DNA of 64,000 nucleotides from Monoplex corrugatus (GCA_030674185.1 CM060308.1:29470004-29534003), one strand, 5' to 3'. Shown: positions 1 to 22,300, numbered from the stretch's first letter. Notes: a model not told the origin generated them from the sequence alone. Numbers and translations are program-made.

Positions 1-320
1 ATACCTAAGGGCATCAAAACATATCTAAAAATGGGCATAAAATACCTAAAATTGCTTCCGCGTATCCCACCTGCCTAAAGCCAAAAATGCACTTAATACA
101 TGTACCCAATTGTCAATCCTAAGAAAAAGTACGTAAGACTTTATCGAACACACACATGTGAATGGGCCAGCAAGTCAGAACATGATAGGAAAAAATGACA
201 GAGAGCAAACGACCAAGGCAGAAACAAAGAGAGTGACAGAGGAAATTTCTAGCACAGAATTTCCATAAGGTGGGGATACTATTTATACTGAAAGAGCCCC
301 CGGCATCCCCATGGGGGTGA
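1..320 (+). mobile_element. Dispersed repeat family D1, copy at left edge
   Basis: Contains ATACCTAAAATTGCTTCCGC, AAAGCCAAAAATGCACTTAA, GGGCCAGCAAGTCAGAACAT and ACTGAAAGAGCCCCCGGCAT. The same blocks in order occur at 20860-21085, 32023-32345 (minus), 35640-35930 and 47970-48360. The left end may continue outside the window. Confidence 0.72.
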
Positions 321-551
321 TGGCATTGGTGATATTGATAGTAATAATGGTAGCGGTAGAGCTATTCACTTTTAATGTAAGTCACTATTGCTAAATTGAA
401 GGTAGGCATATTAGTAGCATGACAGTGTTATGCTTGTTTATGCTGTTTTTTCTTGTTTGCGTATTGCCTGTTTGTTACTTGTGGTTATATTGCCATTGGT
501 TTTGCCATTGGTTTTGCCATTGGTTTATATTCCCATTGGTTTTGCCGGCAG

Positions 552-9618
<9,067 letters not shown>

Positions 9619-9759
9619 GAGTTCCAGCCTAACCTAACTTGCCACGCCTTTCACATAGGGTTACGCTGCAACTCGTCATCTTCCGCATCCTGCTGAAGAC
9701 TTCATCTGCAATTTCATCTGTGAACAGCATTTTTACCACATCAGTATTACCATATAATA

Positions 9760-9765
9760 ATTAAA
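9760..9765 (+). promoter_or_regulatory. Candidate poly(A) signal ATTAAA of the orphan gene
   Basis: ATTAAA lies 142 nt after the TGA stop at 9616-9618 and is followed by G/T-rich sequence and a T-run near 9790-9820. The position fits a short 3' UTR; the hexamer is a common variant, so this is a candidate only. Confidence 0.3.
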
Positions 9766-10249
9766 GTGTTTCCAAAAGCGTGGTAATCATTTTTTTTCTT
9801 TTTGTTTTTTTTTTTTTTCTGGGGGGAGGGAGGTGCATTTGGGATAGATGCAAGGGGTGGATGGGATTATTGTTTGGTTTTCTTTGCTGTGGGACTGGGG
9901 CACTTTGTTTTAAATGAACTTGTTTGAAATGATTAAAACTTTGTCCTTTTGAAGACCTTTATATAGCCGTTAGAGTAAGCATTTAAACCCAGTGTTTGAG
10001 AATAATACACAACAAAGATGACTATTTTGTACCTGAACTAAAGTGAACTATTGAACGAAAATATGTAGGCCTATATGTAAATCACTTTTCTTCTAATTTT
10101 AAAATCTGCTCATACTATTATTCTTGAAGACCTTTCGCAACTACTGTATGTACATATCGATCTAAATTATACTTGTTCATTTTGATTTGTACAAGTCCAA
10201 ATCAATAAACACGTAAGCTCTTCTACAATGTGTAACAGTGTATACAAAC

Positions 10250-11505
10250 ATGCATGAATGTGGACCTTTAGTAGATACTACAGAATTCAGGTTGCTCTCA
10301 GAAGCTTGTCTTGCTGATTGCTGGCTTTCATAATAGTACGCTGGCCACAGTACAAGAGAACAGGGAGGCATCCAAAGTTTTCCCATTGCAAAACGAAGTG
10401 AAACAACATTCCAGCGCAGTGCCCACATTATTCTCTATTCTTGTAGCAGCAGAGCTGATTGATGTATTCAGAGTCCTTGACAAGAGGATGTACGCGTATA
10501 TCCTGTTCCACTCATGAAAAATTCAACCCGCAGACACTCCAAGCCAAGACTGAAGTGCTCATAGTGGTCCTGCTGAATTTCTTTTCGAAGATGACTGCAA
10601 CTGGCTGCACACTGGGACAGGGTCATCCAGCATGTTACTGACAAATTTGCTGTGGCCTGTAAAAGCTTCCGCTTTTTCAATTAGTCTCAGCAAGACAGAA
10701 ACTACAATTCAGTCAACATCACTTCAGGCTTCTGGAGCTTCACCACCTCCAATTGTCGTCAGTAATCATGATATCAAGACTGTAGACAAACTCTGCAACT
10801 TGGGCAATGCAGCAGTGAGTCTGTTGATGCAGAGGTGGCACAGTGCATCATGGTGGCACTGCACATCATTAAGGCTGCAATTGTGGAAGGCTTACCAAGA
10901 GATTGTGGCAACACAAAGCCATCACGCTTGCCACAAAGATTGCTGTAGTCTTTAAATCCTTGAGACAAGGATCACCAACGTCACATTCAAGAGCTAGAAT
11001 GGTTTCTCCAAAGATGTCTGCGCAAGATCTGCAGCATCACGTGGCAAGATCGTAAGTCCAATCTTCCAAGTTCTCATGTATCATGGCCTGCCAAGTATAG
11101 TGTCCGCTTATCAGAGGCCAGCTTTAATGGACATGACACATTCGCAAGGACTACGGCTGTATCCCAGAGATGCTCCTTACGGAGAGCTGAAGCAGTATGA
11201 CCAGGAAAAACCACTACAGCAACACAAAGATTCTCTGAAGGACAACCCCATCAGCTGCAGAAAACATCACCAAATGGGAAGACATTGCCCTCAACAAATA
11301 GGCTTGTGACAGCAGCACACTATAACACATTTGAACAGCTGCTATTCAACAAAGAGGGGCCAAAGAAGGCAGAACCTAGGGTCGCATGATTCTTCCTTAT
11401 CCCTCCAGGATTGGTTTTGTATCCCACATGAAGACCAACACTAGGCCATGAGAATCAGTATGCCTACTCATTCCCAAGATCAATGGTAGAGTCCATCATC
11501 ATGTA
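10250..11505 (+). mobile_element. Decayed non-LTR retrotransposon, RT C-terminal half
   Basis: Fragments of a LINE polyprotein appear in shifting frames: KTETTIQSTSLQASGASPPP then IVVSNHDIKTVDKLCNLGN (RT thumb region), QRCLRKICSITWQD near 11010-11050 (a conserved LINE C-terminal block), and near 11350-11500 a degenerate zinc-knuckle-like end resembling 46690-46860. Multiple frameshifts and stops mean no product. It lies downstream of the orphan gene in the same orientation. Confidence 0.75.
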
Positions 11506-11507
11506 CG

Positions 11508-11508
<1 letters not shown>

Positions 11509-11541
<33 letters not shown>
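11509..11541. repeat. (TG)n microsatellite
   Basis: A pure TG run of about 33 bp at the 3' edge of the LINE remnant. Confidence 0.9.
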
Positions 11542-11544
<3 letters not shown>

Positions 11545-12094
11545 CACATGCTTCTTTGTGAGAGTATATTGTAAAATGTTCAGTTCAAATAACAATTTTT
11601 TTTCCAATATTCACAGTATAATTTATCCTACAAGATCGTGTTCAACTGATGGCGGTAATTATAAGACCGTCAACTGAACCTGGCTTTCTATCGTTTTTTT
11701 TTTTTTTAGAACTGTAAAAATAAGCATAATAGATCTATCACTGAAAAGTATGGTAGGCTACTACAAACATACAAAATTTGTGATCAAAGGGATTGATGCT
11801 TGGGGGTCAGAACACTTCGAAAAGGTCTCTTTTGCAGTGGACTGGGTTTAAAGGGAAATGTCATAAACCACATGAGGGAATGAAGACGGTCAAAACCAAG
11901 AGAGAATGTAGGGTTGTCTCCCTTGCAAAGGTGAGAAAAACAAGGTGACAAAACAAGAGACAAATAGACCTTTTACTCGACAGAATAAACTGTCAGGTCT
12001 AAACTACAGAACAAACCAAACAGCTTTGAAGAATGAGAATAAAAAGAAGGAAAGACTGCTGATGACTGGAAAGCAGTTCAGTAGATCTGGGCAG

Positions 12095-12535
12095 TTATAT
12101 GTGTCTGCGTTTATATCCTTCAATGGAAAGGTCCTATGTTTCCAAAGCAGGTGATGTTATGTTCCGTGTAGAACTCGTCAGACCTGCTGCCTGGGATTTA
12201 AGATGAGAGTGGTATCCACACACATGCAGAGTGAGCAACCCAACCAAACCTAAGGTAGCTGAATTCTGTAAATGTAGAAAAATCACCTAAACAAGTAACA
12301 ATGTACACCTTGTGAATGTGGAAGAATTAATATGGAAGAAAAGTATCAGCAAAACATTTTCCTTTAGAGCAATCTTGTGTGGGTAGCTCACTCTGCATGT
12401 GTGTGGATACCACTCTTCTCTTCCCATTCCATGCAGCATATCTAACGAGTTCTAAACAAAATGAAACACACAATCTGCTTTGAAAGCATAGGACTCTCCC
12501 GCTGAAGGACCTGAATATTAAAACAGCGCTCTGTG
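12095..12535. repeat. Inverted repeat (foldback), arms about 145 bp
   Basis: The plus-strand block GGTATCCACACACATGCAGA at about 12211 recurs as its reverse complement at about 12390-12410, and the block around CAATGGAAAGGTCCTATGTT (12121) pairs with 12480-12500 in reverse orientation. The arms (about 12100-12245 and 12375-12530) face each other across about 130 bp. No transposase is present, so this is a non-autonomous foldback or two opposed copies of one repeat. Confidence 0.65.
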
Positions 12536-12599
12536 AGTGTTCTTTAGACCAATACTTACCCATGTCCACTTAACTGCTATCCAGTTGTCCACCTCCGCA

Positions 12600-12695
12600 G
12601 GTCTGCCGAAAATATTGTCTGGTGTCATGCCATTTTGACTTGTCCACTCGTGTTGCTTATAGCCCAGCTGACCACTATGGCCATATCTGGGCCAA
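12600..12695 (-). repeat. Dispersed repeat, relative of 4395-4485
   Basis: On the minus strand it reads AGTGGTCAGCTGGGCTATAA followed by GCAACACG, matching the copy in the orphan gene's intron 2. It adjoins the foldback at 12095-12535 and could be one element with it. Confidence 0.5.
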
Positions 12696-12804
12696 CGCCA
12701 AACCACTCAGACTCCAAAGCAATCCAGTTTACAGTGTTAACTGAGACCCTTATCACAAGACACACACCAAAGAATTAGGCCTACTTCCTTTACTTAAAAC
12801 AGTA

Positions 12805-13145
12805 AGGAAGGATGCTATGACTTTTATGTAGCACACTTAACACTAGTAAATGGAGCAAGGGAGGATGCTGTGACTTGTATGTAGCCTATTTAACACTAGT
12901 CTAGTTCTTTCTGTTTCCCATGAAACCTGGAAGACAGAGATGAATGGATCTGGTGAAGTCTCTTATCTATTTGATAAAGAGAGCTGAATGGATCTGGTAA
13001 AGTTTGTTATGTGGGTGTCCCATTCTTCTTGCCAGAATTTTTTTAAGCATATTAGCAATTTAGATTTCAAGTCTGTGTGGGCAATAGTAGGATGGGGGGG
13101 GTCCTTCGAAGTTCAAGTCTGTGTGGGCAATAGTTGGTGGAATTT
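12805..13145. repeat. Short tandem duplications
   Basis: Three local duplications: GGATGCTATGACTTTTATGT / GGATGCTGTGACTTGTATGT (about 12809 and 12863), GAATGGATCTGGTGAAGT / GAATGGATCTGGTAAAGT (about 12942 and 12986), and two copies of TCAAGTCTGTGTGGGCAATA (about 13068 and 13112). None is coding. Confidence 0.7.
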
Positions 13146-14145
13146 TCCTTTGAAGGCATTTGTGACCACTTTGTCAATGAATTTGCTGCCTCAAATTCCA
13201 ATATGATAAGAAACACAGGTTAAAATACTCGGGGGTTTTTTGTTGTTGTTGTTGCGAATCTTGTCTCAATCAGCTACCAATCACCGATACAGCTTGTATA
13301 CATTAAAGTTCTGCATGAGCATAAACATGAAGAGATTCAGGCACCAGCAGTTACCCCCTCCTCTTCCCTCTCTACCCACTAGGTACTGCCCCGACTGGGA
13401 TGAACTATCCATCCCAAGTCTAATGTCCTTAACCAACTTGGTACTTAACTTGGCTATAGCACCCATCATGAACAATCTGACTCAAACTTTATAATTTGCT
13501 GCCATTGGAAACCCAAATTGCTGAATTATTCAGTAAGACATGTTTTTTAAGGGTAAACATTAAATGTAACAATGGTAAAAACTTCTTTCAACTTTTTAAC
13601 TTCAGATGTTTTGAGATTAAATAGCACTTGATTAAAAAATTTTAAAAGGTTATTACTTTACACATTAATGTACATCTTGCATCGGATGAATGGCCTAATA
13701 ATAAAGCACCTACATGTTACTTAGAAAGCAAAGTTTTGAATGCAGTGGTACAATACCTAACTGGTAATTTTTTTCTTCTCCCCTACCTCAGACAGTGGTT
13801 CTGGGAGTAAATTTTACAGTATTCTACTTGGATAATAAACAGGTGATAATAACTCTGCTCTAAGAAAAATAAATAAAATACTGAAAGGACACGAGGGACA
13901 AAACTAAGAGAATACATGGATGGCCAACGGGCATGACAGTCAAAGTTCTATTGGTCCTACCTCCTGGGTCAACATAATCTATGTGCTAACCTGCTCATGC
14001 CTGCATCGCCATCATGTGTATATATGCACACACACACAATATCAAATATGCATGTCAAAGATCCTGTATGCCATGTTGGTGTTCTGTGAAGGAAACGAAG
14101 AAAACAACTGGCAAGCACACCCCAGACAACAAGAGTATGACTGCC

Positions 14146-14320
14146 TTAACCCTTTCATTCCGCACCCTTCCCACCAGCATCCTGCAATGTCGACCATGCT
14201 CACAAAACAAAAACTTAACCTATGACTCCCTCACCCTATCCACCAGCTTCCTGGATAAGGTGAGGGAGTCATAGGGTTAAGTTTTTGCAGCTGGATAGGT
14301 TGCGGGAGTCAAAGGGTTAA
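14146..14320. mobile_element. TTAA-bounded palindromic MITE-like element, copy 1
   Basis: The outer ends are TTAA-CCCTTT (14146) and CAAAGGG-TTAA (ending 14320). An inner palindrome from TTAACCTATGACTCCCTCAC to GTGAGGGAGTCATAGGGTTA lies at 14215-14280. TTAA target duplication with CCC/GGG tips is characteristic of piggyBac-type transposons, so a non-autonomous piggyBac-like MITE is a reasonable inference. No transposase is encoded. Related copies lie at 15995-16190 and 17368-17558. Confidence 0.7.
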
Positions 14321-14559
14321 TGGCAGGGTAAACCTATGGCCATACACTCAAATGGCCATTTGTACATATTCAAATGGGAGCTGCAGCTCACAAATGTGGA
14401 AAAAAAAAAGTAAGGTCAGACAATGGAAGAGCTGACAGTTTCCAATACCAGGGAACACCCTGATCAACAATGGCAGCTGAACAGCATAAATACGTAGGAC
14501 AGCAACAGGACAGGATAGGTAATGCTGGCCAGACTGGCCACAATCTATAAAAGCAACAC

Positions 14560-14990
14560 CATCCGATTCACCATCCTCCTTTACAGGTGTGAAATGTCTC
14601 ACTGCTTTTCAACCCAAATAATACAATCCAGGCCTTTGAGCCTATATTTGAGACCAAATGTCTGAGGAAACTGTCTCTTACTCGTAGAACCAATGAGTAA
14701 ATGGAACAAGATCATAGGGGGTCCACAGAAACCACTTCTGCCAAATGTGAAAAACTTTCAAGATTTGGTCAGGTCATCTAAAAGGGCACACTATCTAAGA
14801 CCATATGTCTAGAAGGAAGCCATCACCAAGATGAATAAAGGAAGAGCTAGCTAGACCAGTATTATACATATACTAAACACTGGACCAATCTTAATTATGT
14901 CTGAACCACCTGTTGCTCCATGTCTGAGACAGAAATGGATAATTCTATCTAAGCAGATCCACAATGGCCATGCAAGCTGGTCATGGGATT
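14560..14990 (+). mobile_element. Decayed LINE fragment (RT C-terminal region)
   Basis: The plus strand translates in pieces to a LINE C-terminal signature: LYRCEMSHC, GPQKPLLPNVKN and LVRSSKRAHYLRP, in the order known from mollusc jockey-type polyproteins (GPQEPLLATVKRRKLAWFGH and GRRRGRQR, recalled from general familiarity). Stops and frameshifts interrupt every block. Confidence 0.55.
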
Positions 14991-15539
14991 AGAAGTAGGC
15001 CTATATCCAAACCTTCCCACAATAGCATTCCAGTGTTCTCTATGCTATTTACTGCTACTAATGATTGTGAGACCACAAAAAGACTCAAACCAATAAAGAA
15101 AACAGAGACAAAATATGGAAAACACCCAGAAGCAAATTATACTACAAAGCACAGGAAAGAGTTAAGGTAGTCCCCCACCCCATGAAAACTGAGAAAGCAC
15201 AGAAAATTCTTATTATTCTTGCATACCATAAAATAAGTTGAAAGCTTTAAGTTGTGAATTACACACACTTTTATTTATTACAATACAAAAAATGGTCTGA
15301 TAAAGCCTTGAGTAAGGACAAGAATTAACTTTAAAAACACAAGGTGAACAAAAGCCACAAAAGGTTATGTTGTAGTTATAACACTAATCAACTAATACCA
15401 ATGCCTTCTTTGAACATACTAAATCATATATCAACAACTTATGAGACCACCTCTGATAGCTCTTACCAATAATGAAACCACACACCTGCACCAGCACCAA
15501 AATTCAAGATCTACCAACATCCAACATTTTAGTCAGTGA

Positions 15540-15885
15540 CTAGTGTGGTCCTTCAAATTTTTCTCAGTTGCATGTATGCACATCATTTTGCCCACACTGT
15601 GAAGGTAGTATGTTGTTGCACAGTCCACATACTCACATCTTGAGTAGGTGTACATGCTGTGTGTTTTCATGTTACCTTTTGACACCAATGACATGACTTA
15701 CCAGATCTTTAATGAGCATACTTGATGCTCTGCATGAACATACACTTGAAGGGTGTAGGCACACCTGATTACCAGGTAGATCAGAAAAATTTCTATGCTT
15801 TACCTAAGTAGGACATGCCCAGGCAGGATCGAACCCAGACCTTCCAACTGGAAGTCCTGTGTCTCACCCACTCCAGTGCACCACA
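15540..15885 (-). mobile_element. tRNA-derived SINE (family S2), minus strand
   Basis: The right end, read on the minus strand, begins with a tRNA-like head containing GGTTCGATCCTGCC (B box), then a body with blocks matching 30390-30730 and 41738-42065: the motif GTATGTTGCTGCACAT-type (plus strand), GACATGACTTACAGGATCTT-type and GGGTGTAGGCACACC-type. All three copies have the same orientation. SINEs of this kind are transcribed by RNA polymerase III and mobilised by LINEs. Confidence 0.75.
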
Positions 15886-15984
15886 TCCATTCATATCATT
15901 TACCCTTGGTTCAAATACTCTATCTTAACTCACCAATAGTTTTTTCTCCGTCAACCACAGTCACCTATCTTTTCTTTCTGTCGT

Positions 15985-15990
15985 TTTATT
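15985..15990 (-). promoter_or_regulatory. Candidate poly(A) signal for SNRPD2
   Basis: AATAAA on the minus strand about 385 nt after the SNRPD2 stop. If used, the palindromic element at 15995-16190 would be transcribed in the 3' UTR. Other hexamers may be used instead. Confidence 0.25.
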
Positions 15991-15994
15991 TATG

Positions 15995-16190
15995 TAAAAC
16001 CTTCACTCCCGCAACCTGTCCATAAGCTGCAAAAACTTAACCCTTTCGCTCCCTCACCCTATCACCTGCTTTCTGCAGGAAGCTGGTGGCTTGGGTGAGG
16101 AAGTGAAAAAGTTAAGTTTTTGCTTTGCTGTCATGGCTGACAATGCAGGGTGCTGGCAGATAGGGTGAGGGAGTCAAAGGGATAATCACA
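15995..16190. mobile_element. TTAA palindromic MITE-like element, copy 2 (outer end decayed)
   Basis: The inner palindrome runs from TTAACCCTTTCGCTCCCTCA (16037) to GAAGTGAAAAAGTTAA (ending 16115), with the centre TTTCTGCAGGAAGC. The right outer arm ends GAGTCAAAGGGATAA, where TTAA is mutated. The left outer arm is seen as CACTCCCGCAACCTGTCC. It lies 180-380 bp downstream of the SNRPD2 stop and could be in its 3' UTR. Confidence 0.65.
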
Positions 16191-16373
16191 TACGCACATT
16201 TTACGCTTTCTACAACACCAAGTGATCAATAAACCAAAACATTCTTATTGAACAGTAATAAAGCGCACAACAGTCAGAATAATGACAATGATTTTTTTTA
16301 AGTGTTTCTTGTGACAATGACATGAAAACAAATAACTCCCCATAAAATATTCAGATCCCCACACAGCATGAGT

Positions 16374-19300
16374 CTATTTTGATGTTGCCAATGGGTTTTT
16401 GAGCACCAGGATCACTGAATCTCCTCTCAGGAACATTTTGGAGATGAAACGATCCTTGTTGACAGGTTTGGACTTCTTCTTGCCTTTTCCCGTCTTAGGC
16501 ACCTCTGTCCACATTTCCTTCACATTCTCCAGTACCATGTTGCAATGTCTGCATAGACAAACAAAAAATCTCTTTATGCTGCTGATGACTAATTAACTCT
16601 TTGAAACAAAAAGTTAATCCATGTTGTGTATGTACATGAATGCACATGTTTTGAGTGTGCACGTAAATTCAAGAGCAATAAGGTTTTAAAAAACAGAAAT
16701 ACAAACACATACACATGTGACATAGCATACAAAAACCTGGCAAATGACACCAGTCGTAATTATGGCTAAAATTAGCTGGATGGGGTAAAATTATGCCAAT
16801 AATCTTTCAATATTTCAAATCTTAACCTTTTGGCTACCCAGAAAACAAGATTCAAGTAAGATCATTACTGTCTAAATTTTCTTGATTAAAAAAAAAAAAA
16901 ACGGTATTTCAAAAACATTCTACTGATTTTGTTACGAGATGAACCCCCATACAATATGTATTTTCTGAACAATGAATTACATAAAGCAGACAAAATACTC
17001 ATGTTTTCATGTTTTGCAATTTTTCAAAAGTATCTGTTCAAAGAGACTGTGGTGCATGGACATTTGTTTGATCAAGTTTTTGAACATCATCATCTACAGA
17101 CTACAAACAAAGCAAAAAGTCAATGTAGTTTGTGTTCTATGGATCCTTTCTCAACCCACTGTCCTAAATTCACAATAACAGAATAAAAAATTTTCCTAAA
17201 ATGTGACCCAACATGGGGGAAAAAAGTCTAAACTGCAACATTTTCATTTCCGAGTTTTTACATCAGGACTCTTAAAAGTTTCATGTTTATAAATTCACAT
17301 GCACAAAATACAATTAATCAATTTTATTACATAATTTTCTTTTCAGATGCATTTAACATCGTATTTTTTAACCCTATGACTCCTGCACCCTATTCGCCGA
17401 CTGCAAAAACTTAACCTTGACTCCCTCACCCTATCCACCAGCTTCCTGCAGGAAACTGGTGGATAGGGTTAGGGAGTCAAAGGGTTAAGTTTCTGCTTTG
17501 CTAGCACAGTTGACAATGCAGGATGCTGGTGGACAGGATGCAGGAGTTAAAGGATTAAAGAGGCAGCAAAGCACTCAGACAATTTAGAAAAAAAAATTAA
17601 TTAAGAACTGCTTTTTAGAGTGGTTTAGATGATAAAACTTGAGAAAATTGATGATTAGTTGTTTTCAGACTTGAAACCTGGAAAGATCTCTGTTGACCCA
17701 AACTTCCACCTATCTGCACAATCAAATGAACTCGCATTGTGATGTTTGAGTAGTTTTGCAGACCAATATGAAGTACCGATAGGATCTGGCAAGAGAACGC
17801 AAGAGTTCATCAGATTAAAAGCAGCCTGGATCAGGCCAGGGAGGGAGAGTAGAGACTCAGAGGATATAAAGCTTCTGTTTGATTTGATATTCTTCATTTT
17901 CAAAAGACCTATTCCACACACTAATACAGATCAAGGGTGAAGCACCTGATCCTATCCTGACTTCATACTGGTCTGCAAAACCCCACTCAAATGTGACAAG
18001 GAGAATTATTTGATTGTGGAGATATGCTTCCCAGAATCCTGTCAGGATTCTGGATCCTGCAAGATCTGAGATCTGCATCCATCTGGTTCTATTTCCTGAA
18101 GGACAGATTTATCAAACTCAGCGATTCCTGAAGAATAGCTTTATCAAACTAAATGTGACCACATTTGAGTACAGGTTTGAGATAATATGCAGTGAAAGTC
18201 CACGTTTCTAGACAGCCATTTTCAGAATAGTCTTTTAAGGGGACATCACCTGGAGATCTTATGTAGCTTACTGGAAAATCCTGAGAAAGTCATGAAGCGT
18301 ATGATCATGAATCACACTCACTAAATACAAAAAGAGTACGTGAAGGATAATTAAATGAAAAAAGAGAACAAATAAGCGCCACACATCCGACTCTGAAGTA
18401 ACCTCTCGCATGAATGATGAACTCTTGCGTTCTCTCGCATGATCCAGATTCCTATGGTATTCCGGGAAGCAAAATCAGGTATTTTTAACCACAGGACAAC
18501 TATGACTGGCTGTCTGCCACTTTAGCCAAGCCCTCACATGCTGCACCTCATTATATATTTGTAATTTTAGTGGTGGTAGTATTACCCATTTCTGATTTCA
18601 TGTTATGTCTTGTTGCATTACTGTGTTGGCCCAGTAACACCCCTGTTCTCAGCGTGTCTGTGTTTGGGGGGGGGTTGGGGGGGGGGAGCGCGCACGCGTG
18701 CGAGAGAGAGATAGAGAGAGACCGTATTGATACCATGCAATTTACATATATATATATTTCTTCCGTACATTTTTTTGGTACACTGTGTTATTAAAATACC
18801 TGTCGAATGCTTTGACTCTGGCCAGGAGTTTCTTGTTGTTGCGGCAGTTGATGAGCACCTGTGTGTTGTTTTTCACAGACTGGGTCAGCACAGACAGTGG
18901 GCCTGTGTTGAACTCTTCCTGTTCCCGAGCCTGAAGCTCCTCAGGGGTCATCTCACTCTTGGGCTTGACTGACAATGACCTGCACACAGAAAAATCTTAC
19001 GTTATGTTATTGTTGTTAAAAGCCCAGCCGAATGCGTAGAGCCATATCATTATCAGGGCTATAACTGCTTCAAAACATAAAAAAGGCAAAGGTAACATCG
19101 ATTTGAAGAACTATAGACTAACTGCAATAACATCATACATATATACATGCAAACTGATGGAGAAAATTATTTTGAACATTGTTATGTTATTGTGAAAAGA
19201 ATAACACAATGCCCATGAATCAGACAGGATTTCGAAAAAACAGGACAGCAGTGGAACTCTTAACAAACCAACCACAAACATAAAGCAACAATTCAAGATG

Positions 19301-22300
19301 TCAGTGTTTAATAATCACATTTTTCATATCACTAAAAACATACAACCAAGTGAGGGACTCCCAATTATCATTCATTCATATTAAAAAGTACTGGGCTGAC
19401 AGGTCACATTTATGGCTATCATAAGTGTTTACTGGAAAACCGAGTAGTTCAAGCAAGGACTGAAATGTATATTCAACAAAACAAACTCTTCAAATGGGTA
19501 TCCCACAGAGTTCCATCCTAGTTCCCCTCCTCTTTATGATTTTAATGCATGACTTACCAAGTGAAGTATCTAAATAGTTAACTTTGGTTAATACAAAGGT
19601 GCAACTCAGAAAAAGTAAAAAAACTGAAAGGGGTCCAGGGGGCCGGCAGCAACCTGTATGATCTTTTTCAAAAAAACGGGGATTTTCCTTTTCTGACGCT
19701 TTTGGAAAAACGGATTCCGTCATCAAACGAAAAAAGTTGCACCCATGTTAATATGCTGATTATCTATGCACATGGATGTAGATTTACAAATAATACTAAG
19801 AAAACTCCTTTGCACAGTATAACTATACATGTAAAACTTTCCATTTAAAATGTGACAAAATCGCACAGTATATCAGTATATGGCAGAAAATAACCTCTGT
19901 CTATAAGGAAAAAAATGACAGTTTTGTTCAACAGTGGGTCTAACTCGCATGCCCACTTTCAAAATGGGTGATACCATTCTTCCATACAGCAACATTATCT
20001 TGGAATCAACAAATCGAGTATTTACTAATAACAGCTAAAAAGAGCTCACATTTGTTGAAACTAGTTTGCAAGCAATTATGGGGACAAGACCCATTAACAC
20101 TCATACATAGTATCTTTGTAAATCGTTCATTAGATCCAAACTAACCTATGCCCAAGATTAGCATTCACATACTGAGACACTTATTACAAAAACTGCAAAG
20201 CACTGAACGTAAAGGTCTAAAACTTTCACTTGGTCTTCCAATGCACCCTTCTTGTTCTAGCCTTCATACATACAACAATGAGACTACTATCTTACCGCTT
20301 GATGAACAGAGTAAAGCCACCTCAACTAAATTTCTGTAAAGAAACACAATTGTTGAAAATATTTCGAAACCTAAAGTTGGATTCAGATCAGAGACCGACT
20401 TTCCGAAGTGAGCTAAATTGATGTCTTCACTGGCATGAATGGCTCTGAAACTGACCAAGAAGCAGTGATGAAATTTGTTCTACTTGATTCCTTGGGCTAT
20501 CCCCCTTTCAAATACATCCCTTTGCATATAGTCTATCAAGGTTCCTAAGGAATTTGTGACCACTGGTACGGATTATTTCTGAAAACCCATGTTCAGAACG
20601 TATGCATATATATATCGCCGTCAACGCTGCGTTCAGTATACATGTGTTTAGACTCTTCAGGGCCAATGCACATTACTTTCAGTTTCTCACCATAAGTAAT
20701 GACATCTATTTCATGTTTGAAGCTGATTTGATATGTCAACGTAATATTTCATTTCAAATGTTGAATGGTAGAGGAGTTCAAGCAATTTTAAATTAGTAAT
20801 TCTTGCCAGTTCTGCTGCTCATTAATGATTACTGGCGAGGCTGGACCTACCTATAAAAATCAGTTCAGCATGTCATGTTTCTTTAGAGCCAAAAATGCAG
20901 TTAATAACACATGCACCAAATAATCAATCCTAGCAGAAGGTAAGGTTTTACTGAACACATACTAGTCAATGGACCAGCAAAGCAAAAAATGACAGAGATG
21001 ACAGAAAGTAATGGAGCATGGTGGAAAAAAAAAGTAACAGAAAAGAGAATTATACTGAAAGAGCCTCCGGCATCACCATGGGTTGTTTTTTTCAAAACTT
21101 CATTAGTGTAAATTACAACTAGTTCTCAAGTTAGGAGGCCCTCCAGAGTGATGGTGCAGTCTAGGACTCTCATGACGAACAGGAACCAAACTGCACCATT
21201 TTTTCTGCGAAAAGAACCGATTACCAGAAAGCAAGGGGAAGTCAAGCCACTCGAGAACTTGAAGCAGACCAAAACTACATGAGAGACCTACACTGGAACA
21301 TTTTCTCCGTAAATAGGTCGTTACAAAGTAAGTCAAACCTAAACAATTTATATAAATCAAAACCAAGCAAAGCGAGCAACTTCAGAAACGGTTTAATAAA
21401 CTAAAATTGCCCAGGGCCAGATAGAAAGCGCCTGAAACATTGTGCCTACAAGCTGCTGTATGGTGCTTGAAGCGATGGATCCCTTCCCCACAGCAACTTG
21501 TAGGCACAACACTTCAGGTGCCACAAAGTGACTTGCATCTAGCCTATAGACAATACTTTAGGCGCCATGCAACACCATCACACAGAAGGGTTATAAAACT
21601 CTATTGATCTTTTGTGAAAGAAAAGATGGAAGCTCATCCTCTTGTCATGTGAATGCACAGGCTTTATCCTTTACTTGGCCCTGACATCAGCTTCCTTTGT
21701 TCAATGTGAGAACAAATTTTCACCAGTTTCCCCAAGTCGATCTGACCTGACACATGGTTAGTACTTTGAATAGCAAATGCTATAGGCCCTATCTACCACT
21801 GTACCAGAGACATCATATGATGCTGCACAAGCGCTGAACATGATTTCTGCCAATGATTTGCCACTTGGAATGTCTGTTGTTGACACAGTGGCGAAGAATT
21901 TTCATGGCCAGCTGATAACGACATTGACACTGAAAGCAACAATGTTTTTCAGCCAGTCTGAAACTAGTCAATTTGGCACTTTCTCATCTGATTTCAAGAC
22001 CCGCTGAACCAGTACGTATAAAAACTGACAATTTCTCTGTAGGCCTATATCAATAATATTAGTAGGCTTACATCATTCATATAGGCTATACGTTTCATTT
22101 TCCTTCAACATGAGCTTTGAATGAAGACGACTGAATGACCGGACGTATGTAGGTAGGGGTACTAATAATTTCTTCTCTGCTGCACGGCTCGTTTTTGACA
22201 ACAGTGCACTGCTGCATGGCTTGTTGTTTGTAGGCCCAGCGCTGTACGACTGACGTTGAAGGGGTTAATTTATCAGATATTGCTCAAAAAGCACAAAATG

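Noticed and set aside
10177..10680. Several 60-83 codon ORFs on both strands as small genes
   Set aside because: They overlap a LINE remnant whose RT blocks lie in changing frames.
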